From: a virus
Length of the DNA: 35,176 nucleotides
Direction: 5' to 3' (one strand)
Virus record (IMG/VR): IMGVR_UViG_3300032092_000121
Span: 1-35,176 of that record
Shown here: in pieces, positions 30,757-35,176 of the stretch
Numbering within the stretch: the first letter of the stretch is position 1
How the letters are laid out: each line of letters begins with the position of its first letter
Notes under the pieces: model-generated
What the model saw: only the letters and a program-made list of their open reading frames with translations
Databases searched by the model: none
What the model was told of the DNA's origin: nothing
Translations under genes and position numbers: made by a program

Positions 30757-31137
30757 TTAAGCTGCGGCCTTATCTGCAAATGCACGTTTAGCTTCTGTGC
30801 CTTGATCGATATAAGAATCAGAACCATAAACTGGATCGACTTCAAACCAGCAAGAAGAAGTTAAAGACTTACCTAATGCCAAAGCCACATTAACTTTAGA
30901 AACTAAATCGTCAACAATAGTTTTTGCGTCTTCACGAATATCAACAAAGTTAGTTTCGCCAGTTTCTTCGCATTCAACTATTTCAACTCCTGCGAAAGAT
31001 TTCTCGTGACGAAAACGGCGGCCAGCTGCGTTTTCAATAAGAACATAATATTTTTCTGCAATAAATGGGTGACCGTCACAAGAGTAACCTGCTTGATAAA
31101 GATCAGATGCTGCATATGCTGTGTAAGTTGCGTTCAT
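30757..31137 (-). CDS. First leftward early protein, 126 aa, unknown
   Basis: ATG 31137 follows an AAGGAAAC ribosome site. The protein starts MNATYTAYAASDLYQAGYSC, has a beta-rich middle (EKYYVLIENAAGRRFRHEKS), then FVDIREDAKTIVDDLVSKVN and a motif YGSDSYIDQG near the end. I recall similar proteins as first early genes of phages, without a known role. It is set apart from the next genes by a hairpin, so it is probably the most abundant early product. Confidence 0.72.
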   Translation of the reverse strand: MNATYTAYAASDLYQAGYSCDGHPFIAEKYYVLIENAAGRRFRHEKSFAGVEIVECEETGETNFVDIREDAKTIVDDLVSKVNVALALGKSLTSSCWFEVDPVYGSDSYIDQGTEAKRAFADKAAA

Positions 31138-31204
31138 TTTGTTTCCTTAGTGTTGGCCTTTCGGCGTGATGTGCAGAGAACCTATTTCCCTGCCCATGAC
31201 CAGA

Positions 31205-31213
31205 ATTCTAGCA
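31205..31213 (-). promoter_or_regulatory. Candidate leftward early promoter (extended -10)
   Basis: On the reverse strand TG-C-TAGAAT (31213 down to 31205) is an extended -10 with five of six matches. A clear -35 is not seen. It is placed about 68 bases before the ATG of the first early gene and overlaps the CTAGA/TCTAG half-sites, so a repressor could block it. Confidence 0.45.
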
Positions 31214-31321
31214 AAAAACTAGAGGTTTCTAGCGGTTTGATAGAAATAATTGAAAATAATTGTTATCGGTATCCCTAATAGGGTTTTCACCTACAAATCC
31301 AAAGCATAGCAATCTGCTAGA
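31206..31321. promoter_or_regulatory. Operator-like cluster of TCTAG/CTAGA half-sites
   Basis: TTCTAGC occurs at 31206-31212 and 31227-31233, exactly 21 bases (two helical turns) apart. CTAGA at 31219-31223 lies between them in inverted orientation, making pairs with spacers of seven and four bases. A fourth GCTAGA is at 31316-31321, just before the HTH gene. CTAG is rare in most bacterial DNA, so four in 115 bases stand out. The HTH protein coded at 31333 is the obvious candidate ligand; this is inference. Confidence 0.5.
31237..31266 (+). promoter_or_regulatory. Candidate rightward promoter for the HTH/primase operon
   Basis: TTGATA (31237-31242), 18 bases, then TGTTAT (31261-31266); five and four matches to consensus. 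The resulting leader of about 60 bases contains a CCCT-aat-AGGG hairpin (31273-31283). A second possible -10, TAGACT (31318-31323), would give an almost leaderless HTH mRNA, but it lacks a -35. Confidence 0.4.
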
Positions 31322-31332
31322 CTCACCGTCCT

Positions 31333-31551
31333 ATGAACACACCTATAACACCAGATTTGCGCCGAGAACTGGCAGAAAAAGTCGGCATGTCAGAGCAGTA
31401 CCTATACCAATGCCTTACGGGGCGCAGAGAGATGTCTGCGTGGGAGGCGGTCAGGATAGAGCAGGAGTCTGGGGGCAAGATCACCAGAAAGATGCTGTGT
31501 CAGGGTAGTTGGCAGGCTATTTGGCCTGAACTGGTGGAGGCATCTATATGA
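31333..31551 (+). CDS. Small HTH regulator, Cro/YdaS-like, 72 aa
   Basis: Residues about 5-45 (DLRRELAEKVGMSEQYLYQC, LTGRREMSAWEAVRIEQES) show a helix-turn-helix of the Cro/YdaS type: M-S-E-Q-Y-L-Y-Q at the recognition helix and E-A-V-R-I-E after it. There is no protease or dimer domain, so it is a Cro-type rather than CI-type regulator. The ATG at 31333 lacks a ribosome site, and a leaderless or weakly translated mRNA is possible. It borders the divergent control region and probably binds the TCTAG/CTAGA sites. The stop overlaps the primase-helicase start (ATGA). No integrase is present, so a lysogeny switch is not implied. Confidence 0.8.
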   Translation: MNTPITPDLRRELAEKVGMSEQYLYQCLTGRREMSAWEAVRIEQESGGKITRKMLCQGSWQAIWPELVEASI

Positions 31552-33584
31552 GCAGCCTAACAACAATATTTCCCAATGGTTTTGCGGCTGCTACAGCATC
31601 GACTGACTTAGTTGATCCTACTGAGGGCTTTCGCCGTCACTGTGAGGCATCTGGCTTGGTGGTCAAGGACTTAATCGCTGATGGTGAAATTCACCGTGTG
31701 CCTCATATCTCTAGCAAGAAGGGATCGCTTGATGGTTGGTACATCTTGCACACTAGTGGAAAGATTCCTGTGGGTGTTGCAGGGTGCTGGAAAGAACCAA
31801 CGTTTGAGTCAAAGTGGATGGCTGACATTGGTAGATCGATGTCGTTTACTGAGCGCCTAGAGCATGACAAGTGGGTGGGTGAATTTAAGGCCAAGCGTGA
31901 AGCTGATCGATTGGCATCCCAAGCGCAGGCAGCAGAAAAAGCTGAAGATGAAGTTAGCACCTATGCGGACGCCAGCGCAGACCATCCCTACCTTGTGCGT
32001 AAGCGCATTGAGGCGCATGGTGTCAAGATTGATCGTGCAGGGCGCTTGGTGGTGCCTGTAATCGATGCCCAAGGGGAAATTCTGTCTTATCAGACCATTG
32101 ATGCAGAGGGCAATAAAAGATTTCTAAAGGGCGGCAAGATCGAGGGCGGTTTCTATGAGTTGAGAGGTAACCGCAAGGTTGTTTTTGTTGGCGAGGGGTT
32201 TGCCACTTGCGCCAGCATCCATGAGGCAACGGGTTACACCGTCTTGGTGGCGTTTGATTGTGGAAACTTGGCCAAGGTTGCAAAGAGCGCCAAAGAGATG
32301 TTCCCAGGCGCGAAGATCGTGATTGGCGCGGACAATGACCAGTTCACCGAGGGCAACCCTGGCGTGACCAAGGGCAGGGCAGCAGCCCAATTGGTATTTG
32401 GCGAGATTGTTTATCCAAACTTTTCGGAGTCTGACTTGTCATCCAAACCCACAGACTTCAACGATCTCCATGTCTTACAAGGAATTGAGGCGGTAAAAGA
32501 CCAGATTGAGCGCGTAGCGGGACCGATCAAAGACAAGCTGGCGTTTGAGTTTTCTCGCGCAGATAGCTTGGAGTTAACAGAGATCAAGTGGGTGGTGGAT
32601 GATTACATTGAGTCGGATTCACTGGCGCAGGTGTTTGGCGATCCAGGCGGGGGCAAGTCATTCGTGTCAATCGACATCGCCTGCTGTATCGCCACAGGCA
32701 ACGCATGGCATGGCCACCAAGTCAAGCAGGGTGCGGTGTTTTATATTGCAGGCGAAGGACATAACGGTCTTGCTAGGCGGTTCAAGGCATGGGAACTGGG
32801 CAACGGCATCAGCTTGAAGGGCGCACCGTTATATAAAAGCCATCGTGCGGCGCAGCTGTATGACAGCACCGAAGCAGCAATCGTGGCTGAGTCTGTCAAG
32901 CAGCTCTCAATAGAAGCCAAAACAATCCCATCCATGATCATCATCGACACCGTAGCTAGGAATATGGGCGGTGACGAGAACAGCACACAGGACATGAATG
33001 CGTTTATCCAGCACTTGGATACCTATCTGCGTCAACCGTGGAATTGTTGCGTCATGGTGGTTCACCACTCAGGCGCAATGGACAAAGACCGTTCAAGAGG
33101 CTCCACAGCCCTGCGCGGGGCATTGGACGCAGAGTACAAGGTAGCGCTTGACTCAGGCTCCAAAACCATAGCATTCGAGTCCAAGAAGATGAAAGATGCT
33201 GAGATGCCAGCACCTAAGAACTTTCAAATCACCCAAGTCGATTTACCAATCCTGAACAAGCACAACCTACCAGTCAAAGGCGCGTACCTAACAGCAGTAG
33301 ACATTAGCGGCCTAGTCAGCCAGGTGCAAAAGAAGACCTATCTTTCACCAAACCAGAAGCAGGTCATGGAATGCCTAGTTATGCTGGAAGTCAGCCTGCA
33401 CCAGAATCAACAAGCAAGACCAGTGAACTACGACGAGTGGCGAGAGAGCGCCAAAGAGCATGGCGTTAAGAACAATCGGTTCTGGGAAGTGGTCAAAAGC
33501 ATGATCGCCAAAGAGATGGTTTTGGAGGTTGAAGGTGGGTATAAAAGCCATCCGAAACCATCCGAAAGTATCCGAATCGGATGA
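31548..33584 (+). CDS. Primase-helicase fusion (Toprim plus RepA-like RecA-fold helicase), likely replication initiator
   Basis: 678 residues. Toprim domain: VVFVGEGFATCASIHEATG with Glu215, and ADND (261-264), the acidic pair for metal-dependent primer synthesis. The helicase domain has Walker A GDPGGGKS (364-371) and Walker B MIIIDTV (463-469), then VVHHSG (504-509), in the style of hexameric RepA/DnaB-like proteins. Residues about 597-665 look like a winged helix (QKQVMECLVMLEV, YDEWRESAKEHGVK, FWEVVKSMIAKEMVLEVEGG) that could bind DNA. The last residues (SHPKPSESIRIG) are coded by the first three copies of the CATCCGAA repeat. Layout recalls the P4 alpha protein (primase, helicase and origin binding in one chain). 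It would initiate replication and recruit host polymerase. Confidence 0.87.
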   Translation: MSSLTTIFPNGFAAATASTDLVDPTEGFRRHCEASGLVVKDLIADGEIHRVPHISSKKGSLDGWYILHTSGKIPVGVAGCWKEPTFESKWMADIGRSMSFTERLEHDKWVGEFKAKREADRLASQAQAAEKAEDEVSTYADASADHPYLVRKRIEAHGVKIDRAGRLVVPVIDAQGEILSYQTIDAEGNKRFLKGGKIEGGFYELRGNRKVVFVGEGFATCASIHEATGYTVLVAFDCGNLAKVAKSAKEMFPGAKIVIGADNDQFTEGNPGVTKGRAAAQLVFGEIVYPNFSESDLSSKPTDFNDLHVLQGIEAVKDQIERVAGPIKDKLAFEFSRADSLELTEIKWVVDDYIESDSLAQVFGDPGGGKSFVSIDIACCIATGNAWHGHQVKQGAVFYIAGEGHNGLARRFKAWELGNGISLKGAPLYKSHRAAQLYDSTEAAIVAESVKQLSIEAKTIPSMIIIDTVARNMGGDENSTQDMNAFIQHLDTYLRQPWNCCVMVVHHSGAMDKDRSRGSTALRGALDAEYKVALDSGSKTIAFESKKMKDAEMPAPKNFQITQVDLPILNKHNLPVKGAYLTAVDISGLVSQVQKKTYLSPNQKQVMECLVMLEVSLHQNQQARPVNYDEWRESAKEHGVKNNRFWEVVKSMIAKEMVLEVEGGYKSHPKPSESIRIG

Positions 33585-33722
33585 AATAGGATGCATCCGA
33601 AATTAGCATCCGAATCATCCGAAGTCATCCGAAACCATCCGCCTTCTGCCACTCCAATCATCCGAATCCTTCCTCCTGTGTCTATAGACACAGGAAGGAT
33701 CGGATGGAAGGCAGATCGGATG
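33549..33722. repeat. Iteron-like CATCCGAA array (candidate replication origin)
   Basis: Exact CATCCGAA copies start at 33549, 33559, 33594, 33607, 33616, 33626 and 33659; near copies at 33569 (TATCCGAA) and 33636 (CATCCGCC). Spacing is 9-13 bases in the dense parts, so most sites face the same side of the helix. Inverted TCGGATG copies lie at 33577, 33700 and 33716. The array begins inside the 3' end of the primase-helicase gene and continues through the intergenic region to the RusA-like gene. Arrays like this next to an initiator gene are typical of iteron origins (lambda O, many plasmids). A packaging or operator role is possible. Confidence 0.8.
33666..33700. repeat. Large palindrome inside the repeat array
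   Basis: The 20 bases at 33675-33694 are a perfect palindrome (each half CCTGTGTCTA). They are flanked by ATCCTT (33666-33671) and AAGGAT (33695-33700), which also pair, leaving a three-base bulge on the left; beyond them the last iteron CATCCG (33659) pairs with CGGATG (33701-33706). The dyad is about 48 bases long in total and could extrude a cruciform or bind a dimer. Confidence 0.85.
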
Positions 33723-33747
33723 ATCAAGGAAGGATTTGGGGGGAAAT

Positions 33748-34086
33748 GTGATTGAAGTGAAAATTGATATGAAAATTGTGTCCGTGGCAAATTTGAGGAT
33801 GCATTGGGCAGTTAAAGCAAGACTGGCAAAAAGCCAAAGGTCAAAAGCGTTTAATGCCTTGGCGAGTGTTGCCACACCACCATCGTTGCCAATCACCTTG
33901 GTGTTGACTAGAATTGCGCCAAGACCGTTGGATGGCGATAACCTCCAGTCAGCGTTCAAGGCAACTAGAGATGGTGTCGCTGATTGGCTTGGTGTAGATG
34001 ATGGCCACAAAGAGCTGGATTGGCAGTATTGCCAGCGCTCTGGTGGGGTTAAGGTCTACGCCGTGGAAATAGAGGTGATAGGATGA
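33748..34086 (+). CDS. RusA-like Holliday junction resolvase
   Basis: 112 residues from GTG 33748, with a G-rich ribosome site (gggggg) five bases upstream; ATG 33769 would be a shorter alternative. It shows the RusA order of acidic residues: PLDGDNLQSAFKATRDGVAD (Asp62, Asp64, Lys71, Asp75) and WLGVDDGHKELDW (Asp84/85). The N-terminal MKIVSVANLRMHWAVKARLA also fits the family. RusA dimers cut four-way junctions, which resolves branches before packaging. It lies between the candidate origin and the small terminase gene. Confidence 0.85.
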   Translation: MIEVKIDMKIVSVANLRMHWAVKARLAKSQRSKAFNALASVATPPSLPITLVLTRIAPRPLDGDNLQSAFKATRDGVADWLGVDDGHKELDWQYCQRSGGVKVYAVEIEVIG

Positions 34087-34199
34087 AACAAGGCAAAGCA
34101 GTTGCCAACCTTGAGGGGAAAGCGTTGCAAGTACCCTGTTTTTTTGGTTTGAGGGTTGGAAGTTGGGGTTGGGCGCTTTTCGTTCGAAAAGTGGCATAG
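34083..34199 (+). CDS. Possible small protein, 38 aa
   Basis: ATG 34083 overlaps the RusA-like stop (ATGA) and is preceded by GAGGTGAT, a fair ribosome site. The product (MKQGKAVANLEGKALQVPCF, then a Trp/Gly-rich hydrophobic end) has no known relatives that I recognise. The coupling supports translation, but the short length and odd composition keep confidence low. The space before the terminase start may instead be mainly leader. Confidence 0.35.
   Translation: MKQGKAVANLEGKALQVPCFFGLRVGSWGWALFVRKVA
34176..34191 (+). promoter_or_regulatory. Perfect hairpin upstream of the small terminase gene
   Basis: CTTTTCG (34176-34182), a TT loop, then CGAAAAG (34185-34191): a seven-base perfect inverted repeat about 30 bases before the terminase ATG. 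It could be an operator, a leader hairpin or a small-terminase recognition site. Confidence 0.45.
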
Positions 34200-34222
34200 A
34201 TACGCACGCGCACGAGGAAAAA

Positions 34223-34729
34223 ATGCAAAAAATAGCAGAAAATGCCGTAAAACGATCAGTTGGTAGACCACCCGATTGGCCAGAAGACAGCCCGATCTGG
34301 GGCGAAGTAGTGTTGCGTATGTCGGCAGGTAAGAGTTTATCGACAGTGCTGCGCGAACCTGGCATGCCGCCTTGGACAACCTTTAACCGAATGCTTCGCA
34401 ACAACGAAGAACTGCGCGTGGCTTACGACAAGGCTGTGCAAGACCGCGCAGACCGCCTAGCAGACGAGATCATTGAGCTGGCTGATGCAGACCCACCAGA
34501 TGGCTTAGAAGGACCTTCCTTAAACGCATGGGTGCAGCAGAAGCGTTTGCAAGTCGATGCGCGTAAATGGGTGGCCAGCAAACTCAAGCCAAGAACCTAT
34601 GGTGATCGCATCGATGTCAGCGTTGTTGACCAAAGAATCAGCGTAATTGATGCGATCAACGAAGCGCAAGCGCGTGTGTCGTACGACAGAGGCAATGTTA
34701 CTGACATCGAGGCAAAGAACGAGAACTAA
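34223..34729 (+). CDS. terS: Terminase small subunit
   Basis: 168 residues from ATG 34223, which has an ideal GAGGAAAAA ribosome site; an upstream in-frame TTG at 34163 is rejected. The N-terminal part (VGRPPDWPEDSPIWGEVVLR, then MSAGKSLSTVLREPGMPPWT and TFNRMLRNNEELRVAYDKAV) is a helix-turn-helix of the Sf6/P22-type small terminase, which binds the packaging start site. The following helical region (ADRLADEIIELADADPPDGL, LNAWVQQKRLQVDARKWVAS) forms the oligomer core, and KPRTYGDRIDV is a recurrent ending motif. It recognises phage DNA and hands it to the large subunit. Confidence 0.87.
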   Translation: MQKIAENAVKRSVGRPPDWPEDSPIWGEVVLRMSAGKSLSTVLREPGMPPWTTFNRMLRNNEELRVAYDKAVQDRADRLADEIIELADADPPDGLEGPSLNAWVQQKRLQVDARKWVASKLKPRTYGDRIDVSVVDQRISVIDAINEAQARVSYDRGNVTDIEAKNEN

Positions 34730-34741
34730 AGGATATGACTG

Positions 34742-34767
34742 CTTTACACTATGTTCATTATGTAAAG
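34742..34767. repeat. Short inverted repeat downstream of terS
   Basis: CTTTACA (34742-34748) and TGTAAAG (34761-34767) are perfect inverted copies with a 12-base spacer, 13 bases after the small terminase stop. The dyad sits beside a second, longer one at 34777-34814. Confidence 0.6.
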
Positions 34768-34776
34768 TTATTTATG

Positions 34777-34814
34777 GGTTATGCACATGTTTGTAAGCAT
34801 GAATGTGCATAACC
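34777..34814. repeat. 12-bp perfect inverted repeat with DnaA-box-like arms
   Basis: GGTTATGCACAT (34777-34788) is repeated in perfect inversion at 34803-34814 with a 14-base spacer. Each arm contains TTATGCACA (34779-34787, and reverse 34804-34812), a full match to the relaxed DnaA box TTWTNCACA. The same structure could equally be a small-terminase or regulator binding site. Confidence 0.7.
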
Positions 34815-34834
34815 AACGGGCAAACCATGCAATC

Positions 34835-34866
34835 TGTGGACAACTAGGCATTGGCACTGTGGACAA
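34835..34866 (-). promoter_or_regulatory. Two further DnaA-box-like sites
   Basis: TGTGGACAA occurs at 34835-34843 and 34858-34866 (TTGTCCACA on the reverse strand), one mismatch from the DnaA consensus TTATCCACA, with start-to-start spacing of 23 bases. Together with the inverted repeat to the left they give four possible sites within 90 bases. Confidence 0.45.
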
Positions 34867-34958
34867 ATGCCCCAAGCGCACCATGCCACCGTCCATCCAA
34901 AACGCGAGGGGGGGGTGGGTCCCGCGAGGAAAGGTCACAGGAACGGTGCATCCGCACA

Positions 34959-34981
34959 CAATTTTTAATTTTTTTATATTA
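34959..34981 (+). promoter_or_regulatory. AT-rich segment with -10-like TATATT before the 192-aa gene
   Basis: Bases 34959-34981 are almost entirely A/T after a GC-rich stretch (34900-34957). TATATT at 34975-34980 is 12 bases upstream of ATG 34992 and lacks a -35, so it would give a nearly leaderless mRNA. The AT-rich block could also be an unwinding element for the DnaA-like sites. Confidence 0.35.
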
Positions 34982-34991
34982 AGATCGCCCT

Positions 34992-35176
34992 ATGCCTAAT
35001 GCACTAGCCCCTACAGATGTTGTGAATCAGCTTGGTGTCTCTGACGCTAACCCTTACACGACAAATTTGCTTAGAAGAGCTAGGGAGGAGTATCCCTTTG
35101 TGGGGTTACATGATCCTATAGTGACTACTGGTACGGGGTATGGGTATGCGGAGACTTGGCCTGTCGGGGAGTCGGG
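34992..35176 (+). CDS. Hypothetical protein, 5' part of the gene crossing the circular join
   Basis: ATG 34992 begins MPNALAPTDVVNQLGVSDAN, and the frame leaves the window at its right edge and re-enters at base 1, ending at 521, for 192 residues in total. The first 25 residues are coded only here. The ribosome site is weak (AAGA about eleven bases upstream). It is the first gene after the inverted-repeat region and the first of the late block proper. Family not recognised. Confidence 0.8.
   Translation, partial: MPNALAPTDVVNQLGVSDANPYTTNLLRRAREEYPFVGLHDPIVTTGTGYGYAETWPVGES
35050..35176. repeat. Terminal direct repeat, right copy
   Basis: Exact copy of bases 1-127. It lies inside the coding region that starts at 34992, so the repeat is coding and carries no visible regulatory element of its own. 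Confidence 0.9.

Noticed and set aside
33549-33672. CRISPR array
   Set aside because: The repeat unit is about eight bases with one- to five-base gaps in its dense parts, far too short for CRISPR repeats and spacers, and no cas operon is present; the Cas4-like gene belongs to the recombination set.
33428-33790. Leftward 120-codon open frame through the repeat array
   Set aside because: Its repeated residues are only the reverse reading of the CATCCGAA repeats, it lies largely opposite the primase-helicase and RusA-like genes, and it has no convincing ribosome site.
33949-34404. Leftward frames opposite RusA and terS
   Set aside because: Shadow frames of two genes with clear family motifs; the products are cysteine- and serine-rich without pattern.
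34743-34771. TTTACA as a -35 for a late promoter
   Set aside because: No acceptable -10 hexamer lies 16-18 bases downstream; the sequence is better described as an arm of the CTTTACA/TGTAAAG inverted repeat.
1-35176. Integrase, excisionase, CI-type repressor or attachment site
   Set aside because: No tyrosine or serine recombinase motif was seen in any plausible frame, and no tRNA-like attachment sequence was noticed, so a temperate lifestyle by integration is not supported.
1-35176. tRNA or rRNA genes
   Set aside because: The few intergenic gaps are short and none shows a cloverleaf with TTCGA-type arm by eye; a covariance-model scan would settle it.

Overview
The window is a complete, circularly closed genome of a short-tailed (P22-like podovirus) tailed phage. 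The first 127 bases are repeated exactly at the end (1-127 = 35050-35176), so the unit genome is about 35,049 bp, and one gene runs through the join. No host genes, integrase, tRNA, rRNA or CRISPR array is visible. GC content is intermediate and the proteins resemble those of uncultured aquatic phages. An aquatic bacterial host is only an inference; the sequence does not name one.

Layout. A divergent control region at about 31.14-31.33 kb separates two transcription directions. Rightward (31.33 kb, through the join, to 24.24 kb): a small HTH regulator; a Toprim/RecA-fold primase-helicase; a cluster of about 10-bp-spaced CATCCGAA repeats with a large palindrome (candidate replication origin); a RusA-like resolvase; the small terminase; an intergenic region with DnaA-box-like sites and inverted repeats; two unassigned genes; the large terminase; several very small basic proteins; a P22-type portal; small virion/fibre proteins including a glycine-rich protein; scaffold; P22-type coat protein; gp4- and gp10-like neck proteins; a cupin-like/SET-domain protein; three likely DNA-ejection proteins; a tail fibre; and a lysis cassette (XhlA-like protein, membrane proteins, 3-TM holin, M15 peptidase). 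One small gene at 2.15-2.34 kb lies on the opposite strand inside this block, with its own promoter-like and ribosome-binding signals.

Leftward (31.14 kb to 24.24 kb): an unassigned early gene, a small membrane protein and a lipoprotein; then a replication/recombination set (Sak4-like ATPase, DUF669-type protein, Cas4-like iron-sulphur nuclease, SF2 helicase); then a string of very small genes, most joined by 4-base start/stop overlaps. The two arms meet tail to tail at 24,240-24,243.

How it works together (inference). No DNA polymerase is encoded, so the phage probably loads host polymerase at an origin recognised by its own primase-helicase. Sak4/DUF669/nuclease/RusA would handle recombination and branch resolution before packaging. 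The P22-like portal, scaffold, coat and neck proteins build the capsid. The most unusual items are the SET-domain protein in the virion operon, the iteron-like array touching the 3' end of the primase-helicase gene, and the antisense small gene upstream of the large terminase.
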